64,000 nt of DNA from JAJEFO01 sp009843725 (GTDB lineage: Bacteria > Pseudomonadota > Alphaproteobacteria > Rhodobacterales > Rhodobacteraceae). The stretch spans positions 992,001 through 1,056,000 of the forward strand of contig CBDEUJ010000005.1 of NCBI GenBank assembly GCA_965243215.1, written 5' to 3'. This document shows, one piece after another, positions 53,434 through 61,885 of the stretch (position 1 is the stretch's first letter; every line of letters starts with the position of its first letter). The notes beneath the pieces are model-generated. The model saw only the letters and a list, made by a program, of their open reading frames with translations, searched no databases and had not been told where the DNA came from. The translations under genes and the position numbers were made by a program.

Positions 53434-54573
53434 CTAATCGGACTCGATCGGAGGCTGCCGGCCGGCCGGACTGCCGGCAAGGTCGCCCGCCTGGGCCATC
53501 AGCCAGTCGCATGCCGCCTGCGCCGCCGAGGCCGTCTTGAGAATCGCCCGGTGATCCGATTTCAGGATCTTGATCCACTCCTTCAGGTAGGCCGCGTTCT
53601 CCTCGAAGCGGGGCTCTATGCCGAGCAGCGCTCCTGCCATGGCCGAGCCAAGTTCGGCCACGAGCTCCTCGTGCGCGTATCGGGTGTCGCTGAACGCGTC
53701 GCTCAAGCGCCGGTCTAGCCGATGCGGAGCGCCGGTCGCGTGAATCGTCTCGTGCAAGAGCACACCGGCGTAGGTGGCGCCATCCTTGAAGAAGTCCTCG
53801 GGCGGCATGTGGATGACGTCACGGGCAACATCATAAAATGCACGAGGCGCCCCCGACGTCTCCAGCCCCACGTCAAGGCGCCGGAACCATGCCATCAAGG
53901 CGGGATCAACTCCCGTTCCGGAAATCGTCGACCGATCGGCCGGCGCGCGAAACCGCTCGTCCAGGCCATCAATCTGGTCCAGGTTGAAGACCCGATACGA
54001 GCGCAGATATCCGTATGTTGTCGGTTCCTCGCCGGGGATTTCGCTTTCCCGCACCACGGTGCCGACCTTGATGACCCGCGTGCCGCGCTCGCCCCTGCGA
54101 ACCTGCCCCCCGCGTGCCGCCGCCTGACGATACGTCATCCAGAATGGCGCCGAGTACCCCTTGGCAATTGCCTTGCGCCAGAGCACGACGACGTTGATCC
54201 CGCGGTAAGGCGTGCCGCAGGCCCGAAGCGGCAACAGGGCCGTGCCGCCGCCGGCCGTCCAGGGAGCGCGCCAAGGCGGGGAGCCTCGCGTCAGGGCATC
54301 GACGATCGCATCAGTCACCTCGCCGCAGATCGCGCGCGTCCTGCTGACCGTTACCGACAGCTGCCTTTCCTTGCGCTCGCCAGAAGCGGCCGCAACTTCC
54401 TCGACTTCAGCCTCCGTGGCCGTGTTGGAACCCCATGCATGTCGCCACACGGGGTCGGCAGCATCGTCACGTTCCTCCAGCGGACCTCTGAAATTGAACC
54501 GAAACGAATGGCACTTGCGTGCAAGCGGGTTCAACTGGGCCCTGATCACGGATGTTCTGACCTTCATTGCCAT
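53434..54573 (-). CDS. ArdC-like antirestriction / zincin protein
   Basis: This 379-residue protein joins an ArdC-type N-terminal ssDNA-binding domain to a zincin-like peptidase domain. The ssDNA-binding part, about 80-205, has SPPWRAPWTAGG, PYRGINVVVLW, and the YRVFNLDQIDGL linker. The metallopeptidase signature is HETIH at 274-278 with the downstream Glu in YAHEELVAELGSA. Such proteins occur on plasmids and integrative elements and protect incoming DNA from restriction. The first 75 residues are an extra leader not seen in most members, so the true start could be internal. The neighbours are also mobile-element-type genes. Confidence 0.85.
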   Translation of the reverse strand: MAMKVRTSVIRAQLNPLARKCHSFRFNFRGPLEERDDAADPVWRHAWGSNTATEAEVEEVAAASGERKERQLSVTVSRTRAICGEVTDAIVDALTRGSPPWRAPWTAGGGTALLPLRACGTPYRGINVVVLWRKAIAKGYSAPFWMTYRQAAARGGQVRRGERGTRVIKVGTVVRESEIPGEEPTTYGYLRSYRVFNLDQIDGLDERFRAPADRSTISGTGVDPALMAWFRRLDVGLETSGAPRAFYDVARDVIHMPPEDFFKDGATYAGVLLHETIHATGAPHRLDRRLSDAFSDTRYAHEELVAELGSAMAGALLGIEPRFEENAAYLKEWIKILKSDHRAILKTASAAQAACDWLMAQAGDLAGSPAGRQPPIESD

Positions 54574-54934
54574 TGGCTTGTTTCCCTTTCGAAATTGAGC
54601 AGATCACGCTTCATGAGAGATCCGTTGAGAAATCGCGGAAGGACCTTGCGCGCAGCGTCCAAGGCTCGGATGAAATGTCTTGAGCCTTGCTGTTCGGGCG
54701 CCTTTCGGCGCGAACCGTCCCGGCGGGGTCCGAACCGGAAGACCCGGCAGGGCAGCCCGATCGTCGCGCACGGTGCGGCGCAACGTCGTGCGACACGGGC
54801 CGCGACAAGGATTGACTGGTTCACCATGCGTTCGCGGATCGCGCAACAGACTGAATTGAAGTGAGAACTTATCGGCCGGCGAACTGACCATGCGGTCTGC
54901 AGATCCATCGAGAACAAGACTCCAGATGTGCGGC
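54574..54934. other. Intergenic region upstream of the LexA-controlled promoter
   Basis: I see no gene in this 361-base part of the gap between the divergent ArdC-like gene and the DUF6878-like gene. It probably holds the promoter of the ArdC-like gene; an AAGGGA stretch about 10 bases before that start is a possible ribosome binding site. Confidence 0.4.
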
Positions 54935-54962
54935 TTGACATTTGCAATATGGAACATAATAT
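54935..54962 (+). promoter_or_regulatory. Probable promoter for the DUF6878-DUF6915 pair
   Basis: A -35 box TTGACA (54935-54940) and a -10-like TAATAT (54957-54962) are 16 bases apart, in AT-rich sequence about 90 bases before the first start codon. The -10 lies inside the first LexA-type box. Confidence 0.6.
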
Positions 54963-54966
54963 GAAC
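54952..54966 (+). promoter_or_regulatory. LexA-type box 1 (GAAC-N7-GAAC)
   Basis: The sequence GAACATAATATGAAC has the direct-repeat form GAAC-N7-GAAC used by alphaproteobacterial LexA. It overlaps the -10 of the promoter at 54935-54962, where a bound repressor would block transcription. Confidence 0.6.
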
Positions 54967-54986
54967 AAAGTCAAGCACCATATTTG

Positions 54987-55001
54987 GAACATAAATTGAA
55001 C
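54987..55001 (+). promoter_or_regulatory. LexA-type box 2 (GAAC-N7-GAAC)
   Basis: GAACATAAATTGAAC repeats the box 1 pattern 35 bases further downstream, between the predicted transcription start and the coding region. The two copies share flanking TGGAACATAA, which makes chance less likely. Confidence 0.6.
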
Positions 55002-55053
55002 ATATCGAATGCGGAAGCCGATCGCCATTCGATTGCAAGGGAGGAGTTTGAAA

Positions 55054-55473
55054 ATGGCCAATGATCCAAGTGCCCGAAACAGCGGCACCCGTCCGGCGGC
55101 GGTTTCGTCAGCGGAGGCGGACTGGGCCGAGAGAGAACGCAAGGCGGAAGAAGCGCGCCAAATGGAACGTGCCGAACTGAAAGATCTGCTGCGCGCCAAA
55201 GGCGTGGAACGCGTCGAAGCGGGTTACGACGGCTACGGCGATTCGGGCAACGTGAACCATGTCGCCCTGTCTCCGGCAAAGGTCGAGGTCAGGGAGATGG
55301 AGACCAGGCTTGCCGACTTCATCTGGGCGACCGCCTACAACCTGAATCCCGGATTCGAAATCGACGACGGAGGCGAAGGCACGCTGACGTGGGACGTCGC
55401 CAAGGATCGGATCGACGTCAAGCACGTCGCGTTCATCTACGAGAGCTTCGAGTCGGTCCACGAGGACGTCTGA
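55054..55473 (+). CDS. Small acidic protein, DUF6878-like
   Basis: This 139-residue, hydrophilic protein of unknown function matches the pattern of DUF6878 in its C-terminal part: EAGYDGYGDSGNV, then DGGEGTLTWDVAKDRIDV and an acidic end. Residues about 15-50 look like a charged helix. The start at 55054 has a strong GGGAGGAG 7 bases upstream. Relatives that I recall sit on plasmids and integrative elements. It is followed one base later by a DUF6915-like gene and preceded by two LexA-type boxes. Confidence 0.7.
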   Translation: MANDPSARNSGTRPAAVSSAEADWAERERKAEEARQMERAELKDLLRAKGVERVEAGYDGYGDSGNVNHVALSPAKVEVREMETRLADFIWATAYNLNPGFEIDDGGEGTLTWDVAKDRIDVKHVAFIYESFESVHEDV

Positions 55474-55474
55474 G

Positions 55475-55933
55475 ATGGCGCATCCCGATCACCATGCGGA
55501 AAGCTCCGCCCGCAAGTTCGGAGGCGTGCCTGCCGACTACCACGCGATTCACGACTGGTTCGATGCATCGAAAGCGCATGAAGCGCTTCCGGTCCATCGG
55601 GCCTTGCGGCATCACAGCCTCGGAATCTTTGAGGCGCAGCGGACATTTGGCCGCGCGCTCGTCAATTCGGACGGCCGGCAAGTGCCCGTGCGCTTTGTCG
55701 CGGAACAGCACGTGCGTGAGGATTGCCGACGAATTCCCTCTGTATCGGATTGGTTGAGAGGCATCCCCGTTGCATCGTGGATGGTGAACGGTGTCATCCT
55801 TCCGGATTCGGAGCCGGTAGCTCTCGACAAGCAGGCGGATTGGCGCACATCCGTGGCCGCCGGGCAAACGATACTGGGATTCGAGGACTGGTTGGCTGAT
55901 CGTGAAGCGCGCAGGCAAGCCGAGTCGGCCTGA
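55475..55933 (+). CDS. DUF6915-like protein
   Basis: This 152-residue protein has the pattern of DUF6915: an opening HAESSARKFGGVPADYHAIHDWFDASKA, then HRALRHHSLGIFEAQRTFG and NSDGRQVPVRFVAEQHVRED. The many His and Asp residues suggest metal binding, but no function is known to me. The ATG comes one base after the DUF6878-like stop, so the two form one message under the LexA-type promoter. Confidence 0.75.
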   Translation: MAHPDHHAESSARKFGGVPADYHAIHDWFDASKAHEALPVHRALRHHSLGIFEAQRTFGRALVNSDGRQVPVRFVAEQHVREDCRRIPSVSDWLRGIPVASWMVNGVILPDSEPVALDKQADWRTSVAAGQTILGFEDWLADREARRQAESA

Positions 55934-56442
55934 ACCGGACCGGCGCGACCTGACGCGACTGAATTTGCGGACGCCAGATTGCCGAAGTCCGTACGACACG
56001 GCCTGAGACGTTGCCTCGTTTGGCAGGATCGGCATCCAGGATCTCGACATCAATGCGCCCCGTGAATCGTGAAGCCAGGCCCTGAAGCGCCTCGCGGGGA
56101 GCGCTCTGCACCCGAGCAGCTCCGAGAAGCTTGCCGACCATCGGCAGGCCCCTTGGCCTTCATCGCGGGACGCAATGTGCCATCGCGTTTCCATGCAACG
56201 CCAAACGTTGCACCATGGGCGTGGCAAGGATTCCTGATGCCAGTGCCGAAGGACTCGGTCGAGAGGATCGCCAATGCGCCTCCGACAAGACGGCCTCCTG
56301 CCCTGCACAACGGTTTGCCATGATTCCGAGAACGAAGTAAGAGAACATCCGAAACGGAAAGTTCCCCTTGCGCCGTCGATCCGAACAGGGATTCCGGCTT
56401 CATCTTGCCTAGCAAGGAACAACGCGAACGAAAGGCGGCAAC
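55934..56442. other. Gene-free 0.51-kb stretch before the permease gene
   Basis: Nothing recognisable was found on either strand. Open frames on the minus strand lack known motifs. The promoter for the permease gene at 56443 is expected near the right end. Confidence 0.4.
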
Positions 56443-58305
56443 GTGGAGGCGCTTGGCCTTACATTCGAGATAATCGTCGTCCTGGCAATTCTGGCCGTCA
56501 CCATCGGACTCTTCGTCTCGGAAATCGTGCGCGTCGACGTTGCCGCGTTCTCCATCATGGTGCTTCTGGGGCTTCTCACAATGGTGCCCGGCCTCGAAGG
56601 CCTCGCCGACCTGCGCCAGCTCTTCAGCGGGTTCGGCTCCAACGCGGTCATCTCGATCATTGCGGTAATGATCATTGGCGCAGGCCTTGACCGAACCGGC
56701 GCGATGTCGACGGTGGCGGCATGGATCACGAGAGTCGGTGGCAAGACGGAGTCCCGGATCATCTTGCTGATTTCCGCCACGGTGGGCGTAATCTCCAGTT
56801 TCATGCAGAACGTCGGTGCCGCGGCTCTCTTCCTGCCCGTGGTCAACCGGGTTTCCACGAGGACGGGCTTGCCGATGGCCCGGCTTTTGATGCCAATGGG
56901 CTTCTGCGCGATCCTCGGCGGCACCATGACCTTGGTAGGCTCGTCGCCGCTGATCCTCCTGAACGACCTGCTTGTCTCCATAAACGAGACTCTGGGAGAA
57001 GGCGCTCAAATGAGCACCTATTCCCTCTTTTCCGTCACGCCGATCGGAATTGCGTTGGTGACCAGCGGCCTCCTCTACTTCATCCTGTTTGGCAGATTCG
57101 TTCTGCCCGGCACCTCCCGCGACGACTCCGGGACGGCCCAGTCGACGCTGGAATACTTCAACGCGACCTACGGGCTTGACGGCATCATCCACGAAATCGA
57201 CGTGCCGCACGGGAGCCTTCTCGCGGGCCATACGCTGGGTGACCTTCAGCGCGCTTTCAACGTCCAGGTTGTTGCGACGGCCTTCCAGGGCCGGACCTAC
57301 ACTGCCCCGCCACGGGACATCCTCATCGAGGCGCCTGCCAAGCTCGCGATCATCGCCGACGCCCGGGACATAGCGGATTTCAAGGACGCCTTCGAACTCC
57401 CCGAAGCATCGGAGCTCGAGACTTTCGCGGAAACGCTACATCCGGGCAAGGCTGGCATTGCCGAGGTCGTGATCCCGCCAGGATCGGGAATAATCGGCAA
57501 AAGCATGCGCGAGCTTTGGCTCCGCAAGGTCTACGGGCTGTCGCCATTGATCGTTTACCGGGGCGGAAACGCCGTCACGCAGGACAGTCCCGACTTTGGC
57601 ACCATGCCGCTCGCAGCGGGCGACACGCTGGTCTGCCACACGCCGTGGGATGCCTTGGTGCGGCTCGAAGCCGACCGCGACTTCGTTGTGGTGACAACCG
57701 ACTTTCCCCACGAGAACATCAGGCCCAAGAAGATCGGCTGGGCGCTCCTTTTCTTCGCCATCGCAATCGCGCTGGTCCTGTTCTCCAATCTCGTCCTTTC
57801 GCTTTGCCTGCTGGTCGGCGCCGTCGGAATGATCCTCAGCCGCGTGATTTCCGTCGAGGAAGCCTACGACGCGGTCAGCTGGCAAACCGTCTTTCTCCTG
57901 GCCAGTCTCATACCCTTGGGGCACGCAGTGCAGACGTCGGGAACGGCCGCCTGGATCGCCGCCCTCATCCTCGCCGTGATGGAAGGAATGCCGCTCTGGG
58001 TTCTTCAGGCGGCCATCGCGGTACTGGCGACGTTCTTCACGCTTGTGATGTCAAATGTCGGTGCAACCGTTCTCCTTGTGCCGCTGGCCGTGAACATCGC
58101 CCTCGGTGCAGGTGCGGACCCCGCCCTCTTTGCGTTGACGGTCGCGATATCCACCTCGAATTCCTTCCTGATCCCGACGCATCAGGTCAACGCACTCATC
58201 ATGGGACCAGGCGGCTACTCGGTCGTCGACTTCATGCGAGCAGGCGGCATCATGTCGATCCTGTTCCTCGTCGTCTCGCTCGGTGTCCTGAACCTGCTTT
58301 ATTGA
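56443..58305 (+). CDS. SLC13-family permease with two TrkA-C domains
   Basis: This 620-residue inner-membrane protein has N-terminal helices (about 1-215), two soluble TrkA-C (RCK-C) domains at about 240-425 (EIDVPHGSLLAGHTLGDLQ and AEVVIPPGSGIIGKSMRELWLRK), and a second helical half (about 435-620). The layout is that of YfbS/SLT-type anion permeases that move sulfate or other oxyanions or dicarboxylates with sodium or protons. The helix-loop FMQNVGAAALFLPV and the mirrored VMSNVGATVLLVPLAV are the paired SNT-like signatures of the DASS fold. It starts at GTG 56443. The substrate is unknown; sulfate or sulfite export would suit a sulfonate degrader, as speculation. Confidence 0.88.
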   Translation: MEALGLTFEIIVVLAILAVTIGLFVSEIVRVDVAAFSIMVLLGLLTMVPGLEGLADLRQLFSGFGSNAVISIIAVMIIGAGLDRTGAMSTVAAWITRVGGKTESRIILLISATVGVISSFMQNVGAAALFLPVVNRVSTRTGLPMARLLMPMGFCAILGGTMTLVGSSPLILLNDLLVSINETLGEGAQMSTYSLFSVTPIGIALVTSGLLYFILFGRFVLPGTSRDDSGTAQSTLEYFNATYGLDGIIHEIDVPHGSLLAGHTLGDLQRAFNVQVVATAFQGRTYTAPPRDILIEAPAKLAIIADARDIADFKDAFELPEASELETFAETLHPGKAGIAEVVIPPGSGIIGKSMRELWLRKVYGLSPLIVYRGGNAVTQDSPDFGTMPLAAGDTLVCHTPWDALVRLEADRDFVVVTTDFPHENIRPKKIGWALLFFAIAIALVLFSNLVLSLCLLVGAVGMILSRVISVEEAYDAVSWQTVFLLASLIPLGHAVQTSGTAAWIAALILAVMEGMPLWVLQAAIAVLATFFTLVMSNVGATVLLVPLAVNIALGAGADPALFALTVAISTSNSFLIPTHQVNALIMGPGGYSVVDFMRAGGIMSILFLVVSLGVLNLLY

Positions 58306-58318
58306 CCGGTCCGGCTCT

Positions 58319-59275
58319 TCAGGGGCGACCTGGCATCTCTCTCAACATCGCCCTGACCACGGCGGCCGCGTTGCCCGCCGCGAGCTCGAGGAATGTCTCC
58401 ATCTGGTTCGCGCCTGCCCCACCGCCGGCAAGGTCGGCGAGACTGCGCACCGCTACGAACGGCACGCCGTTGGCATAGGCGACATGGGCCACTGCGGCGC
58501 TCTCCATGTCGAGGAGGCGCGCACCGAACGTCTCGAAGACCCACGTCCGGAAATCCGCATTGTCGACGAAGGCCCCGCCCGAGACCCCGGAACCGCCGAC
58601 CACGATGCGCGGAAGCCTTTCGAGGCAACGGCCGTCCGCCGTGCAACGCGCGAGCGTCACCTTGTCCGCCGCGCCGCGCGCCGCCTCCAGAAGCGCCTCG
58701 TCCACCGGAAACCAGAATCGGGTCTCAGGCCCGTCGGCTCCGGCATGCAACACCGTGACAGAGCGCGGGAACATCATGCCGAAATTCCCGTAAGGATACT
58801 CGAAGAACGGCATTGTCGCCCAGCTGCCGTCAACCTCGCGCGCGAACAGCATTTCCAGGTACTGCCCCCAACGCTCCGGGACTGCCACGTCGCCGATGCC
58901 TAGCGAAGGGTCGACGCCGCCTGCGATGCCGGAAAACACGATCCCCTCGATCGCGAAACGGTCCAGCGCAAGCTGCGCTGTCATCGCAGCGTTGACGACG
59001 CTGATCCCGCTCAGGAACAGCACGACCCTGCGTCCTTCCAATGTGCCCATCGCGAAGTTCACGCCGTTCACGGAATGCTCCGACCTGTCCCGCATTTCCC
59101 CCTTGAGAATCTCCAGCTCCGGAGCGAATGCGGACACCACGGCTATGCGCGGAATCGCGTCCCGGACGTCTCGCGCCTCCGCAAGTTCCGGCAAGCTTGC
59201 CGCGATCAGCAGGGCGGACGACAAGCCTGCGCACAGGTTCCGAGCAGCATGTGGTGCAAACGCCAGAAAGGTCAT
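58319..59275 (-). CDS. Exported nucleosidase / MTAN-like phosphorylase-family protein
   Basis: This 318-residue protein has a signal peptide (hydrophobic ALLIAASLPELAEA, likely cleavage near residue 35) and then a purine-nucleoside-phosphorylase-type domain. GIAGGVDPSLGIGDVAVPERW and the catalytic region GARLLDMESAAVAHVAYANG (the ME of the ribose contact) are typical of 5'-methylthioadenosine / S-adenosylhomocysteine nucleosidases. Those enzymes are normally cytoplasmic, so a signal sequence implies periplasmic nucleoside cleavage. The base substrate is not certain. Confidence 0.82.
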   Translation of the reverse strand: MTFLAFAPHAARNLCAGLSSALLIAASLPELAEARDVRDAIPRIAVVSAFAPELEILKGEMRDRSEHSVNGVNFAMGTLEGRRVVLFLSGISVVNAAMTAQLALDRFAIEGIVFSGIAGGVDPSLGIGDVAVPERWGQYLEMLFAREVDGSWATMPFFEYPYGNFGMMFPRSVTVLHAGADGPETRFWFPVDEALLEAARGAADKVTLARCTADGRCLERLPRIVVGGSGVSGGAFVDNADFRTWVFETFGARLLDMESAAVAHVAYANGVPFVAVRSLADLAGGGAGANQMETFLELAAGNAAAVVRAMLREMPGRP

Positions 59276-59767
59276 TGTGCGACCCTCAACTTACCAAGAC
59301 GACTGTCAAGGCCTCGTGTGCAACTCATATGCAAGACCCGTCGATTGCTGAAATGAAGCACGTGCATGGCGGGTCATCTTCCAGTTCACCGCGCTGATGC
59401 CGTCACGGGCGATCTTCGAGACATCTGGTTGCAATGCCACGACACCGTCGGCCAGAAACCCCTTCAGTCGGCCATGCCGGCTGTTGAAGGTCTGCACATG
59501 AAAGGCATGCCGCGACCCGACGCCCTTTCAGCGGGGTTCAGGGGTCTCGACCCGGACCGTCTGACCCGGCCGCTCCTTCGGATTTCGCTGGACCGGGCTG
59601 GACGCCCGGCCATTCGGTTCAAACGTGATCGCGAGCAACGGGAGGGAAATGTCAGGGTCGACCATCGGTCGACCGAGGCCGCGGCGAAGCCGAAACTTTC
59701 TGAGCGTCTCGCCCTCGGCAGAATCAAGCAAGAATGCACAAGGCCTGACCGCCGACGGCGCGTGTGT
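59276..59767. other. Gene-free 0.49-kb stretch between tail-facing and same-strand genes
   Basis: No gene or hairpin was recognised. Frames present are random reads opposite and beyond iolE. It may contain the promoter of the nucleosidase gene, which reads leftward from 59275. Confidence 0.4.
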
Positions 59768-60664
59768 TCAACGATCCTCGAATCCGATGGACCTGAGGTA
59801 CTCACGATTGTAGCGCGCGTCCTCAACCGGCGACGTCGCACCGGCCGGGTCGCAGTCCTGCTCGACCGTGCACCAGCCATCGAAACCATGGTCCAGGAGA
59901 ATCTCCCTGACACGTGGGAAATCCACATCACCGTTGCCCAGCGTACAGAAGATGCCCTGCCCGCAGGCGTCATAAAACCCGATTCTGTCCGCAATCACCC
60001 TGGACTTGACGTCAGGATCTATGTCCTTGAAGTGCACGTAGCTGATGCGCGCCATGTGCCGTTCCATGAAGGCGACCGGATCGAAGCCCGCATAGGAATG
60101 GTGGCCGGTGTCGAAACAGATATTCAGAATGCTCTCGTCGACCTCGTTCAGAAGCCTCTCGAGTTCGGGCTCGAAATCCATGAACCCCGCAGCATGCGCA
60201 TGAATGCCAACCGTCAGGCCGTACTCCTCGGCTCCCATCTTCGAAACGGCAACAATCCGGTCGCGGTAGGCCGCCCACTCCGCCCCGTCCATCTGTTCCG
60301 CCTCGCTGGCACGGCCCGCTGTGGCCGCGCGGCGTTCCGAAATCGAGTCGATCAGGACCAGATGCTCCGCTCCATGAGCCACAAGTGCCTTGCAGGTTCG
60401 GACCGAACCATCCAGCACATCGTCCCACTGCGCCGCGTCATGGAACGGACGAAACACGACACCGCCGATCAGCGTCTGGTCGAACTCGTCCAGTGCCTCC
60501 GAGAGCACCGAAGGGTCCTCGGGCATGTACCCGACAGGGCCAAGCTCGATGCCCGTGTATCCCGCGTCCTTGTTTTCCTCCAGGACCTGCCGCCAAGGCG
60601 GGTTCCTCGGATCATCCGCGAATTCCACGCCCCAGCTGCACGGCGCGTTGCCAATCTGGATCAT
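59768..60664 (-). CDS. iolE: Inosose dehydratase (myo-inosose-2 dehydratase)
   Basis: This 298-residue TIM-barrel metalloenzyme dehydrates scyllo-inosose to the 3D-(3,5/4)-trihydroxycyclohexane-1,2-dione used by IolD. IGNAPCSWGVEFADDPRNPP at the N-terminus and the metal-site stretches FDTGHHSYAGFDP, YVHFKDIDPDV and GWCTVEQDCDPAG are IolE-like. The start at 60664 fits the family N-terminus and has GGAG 8 bases upstream; ATG 60691 would overlap iolG by 11 bases. It is downstream of iolG on the minus strand. Confidence 0.9.
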   Translation of the reverse strand: MIQIGNAPCSWGVEFADDPRNPPWRQVLEENKDAGYTGIELGPVGYMPEDPSVLSEALDEFDQTLIGGVVFRPFHDAAQWDDVLDGSVRTCKALVAHGAEHLVLIDSISERRAATAGRASEAEQMDGAEWAAYRDRIVAVSKMGAEEYGLTVGIHAHAAGFMDFEPELERLLNEVDESILNICFDTGHHSYAGFDPVAFMERHMARISYVHFKDIDPDVKSRVIADRIGFYDACGQGIFCTLGNGDVDFPRVREILLDHGFDGWCTVEQDCDPAGATSPVEDARYNREYLRSIGFEDR

Positions 60665-60680
60665 CGGCCTGTCTCCGTCG

Positions 60681-61784
60681 TCAGAAGTCATTGACGTTCT
60701 TCCAGCATCTCTCTGCATGCGAGGCGTGGACCGCCGCGATGACGCGGTTCACCTGCAGCCCCTCCCTGAAATCCGGCCAAAGGGATTCGCCCCGCGCAAT
60801 TGCGATGAGAAAGTCCTTGGCCTCGATGATGACCTGGTCCTGAAAGCCGGTGCCGTGCCCCGGCCCCTGGCAGAAGGGAAGATAGTCAGGATGGTCAGGC
60901 CCGGTCAGTATCTTGCGGAAACCTCGCTCCGAGTCCGGACCCTCCGCCACATACAGCCAAAGCGCGTTCTGGTCCTCTCCGTCAAACCGGATCGCGCCTC
61001 GGGTGCCGTCGATCTGGTAGGCGTAACCCATCTTGCGACCCGTCGCCACGCGGCTGACGAATATGCTGCCCGCCGCGCCGCTCTCGAATCGCACCATCAT
61101 CAACGCCTGGTCGTCATTGGCGACGCTCGTTCCGGAACGGTCGGCATGAACCGTCTCAACCAGGCCAACGACTTGCGCAATTGGCCCCATCAGCCTGTGT
61201 GCCGCGTTGATGATGTGAGGGGAAAGATCTCCCATTGTGCCGTTCGCGATCCCTTGGGTCCGCCAGGTGGCCGGCGCATCCGGATCGGCGAGGAAGTCCT
61301 CGGTATGCTCGGCCCGAAAACACGTCACGTCGCCGATCCGGCCGTCGAGAAGAAGCTTGCGCGCAAACTGAGAGGCCGGCGTGCGAATGTAGTTGAAGCC
61401 CATCATGTTGACCGCGCCCGACGCTTCGGCCGCTGCCACCATCGCGCGGCTGTCCTCAAGAGAAGCGCCGAGCGGCTTTTCGCAGAGCACTGGCTTGCCA
61501 AGCGAAAGCGCCGCGCAGGCAATGTCCCTGTGCAGGCCTTGCGGTGTTGCAATGACGACTGCCTCGACCCGGTCGTCATCAACCAGTTCGCGCCAATCCG
61601 CCACCGCGCGGCTGAACCCGTACTGCTTCCTGTAACGCTCGGCGGCCTCGCGCGAGGAGGCGGCGACCATCTCGAGCCGTGGCCGAAGCGCGGTGTCAAA
61701 GACCGCTCCCACAGCAGAAAACGCCACGGCATGGGCCTTGCCCATATAGCCGCCGCCAACAATGCCGATGCCTAGCTCGGGCAT
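60681..61784 (-). CDS. iolG: Gfo/Idh/MocA-family oxidoreductase, probable inositol 2-dehydrogenase
   Basis: This 367-residue NAD(P)-dependent dehydrogenase has the nucleotide motif GIVGGGYMGKAH and the family active-site lysine in CEKPLG. The second domain contains MGFNYIRTPA and GTMGDLSPHIINAAHRL. In an iol cluster it would oxidise myo-inositol or an epimer to the inosose; the length (367 versus about 330-340 for many IolG) leaves room for a related inositol-epimer dehydrogenase such as IolW/IolX types. The stop is 17 bases before the iolE start chosen here. It is divergent from iolD. Confidence 0.82.
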   Translation of the reverse strand: MPELGIGIVGGGYMGKAHAVAFSAVGAVFDTALRPRLEMVAASSREAAERYRKQYGFSRAVADWRELVDDDRVEAVVIATPQGLHRDIACAALSLGKPVLCEKPLGASLEDSRAMVAAAEASGAVNMMGFNYIRTPASQFARKLLLDGRIGDVTCFRAEHTEDFLADPDAPATWRTQGIANGTMGDLSPHIINAAHRLMGPIAQVVGLVETVHADRSGTSVANDDQALMMVRFESGAAGSIFVSRVATGRKMGYAYQIDGTRGAIRFDGEDQNALWLYVAEGPDSERGFRKILTGPDHPDYLPFCQGPGHGTGFQDQVIIEAKDFLIAIARGESLWPDFREGLQVNRVIAAVHASHAERCWKNVNDF

Positions 61785-61806
61785 GCCTATGCCCTCCCGA
61801 CGCGTG

Positions 61807-61822
61807 TTGCAACCGGTTGCAA
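61807..61822. promoter_or_regulatory. Palindrome TTGCAACCGGTTGCAA, probable LacI-family operator
   Basis: The 16-bp perfect palindrome has the central CpG and half-site length of LacI-family operators. It lies 23 bases from the iolG start and 64 from the iolD start, in the only shared intergenic region of the divergent iol cluster. A LacI-type regulator gene is not in the window. Confidence 0.65.
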
Positions 61823-61885
61823 ATTCCGTATCTTTTCTGTTCTTTCGCGCATGCGGTCAACATCAGAATTGCGAGGAGGCAAGGG

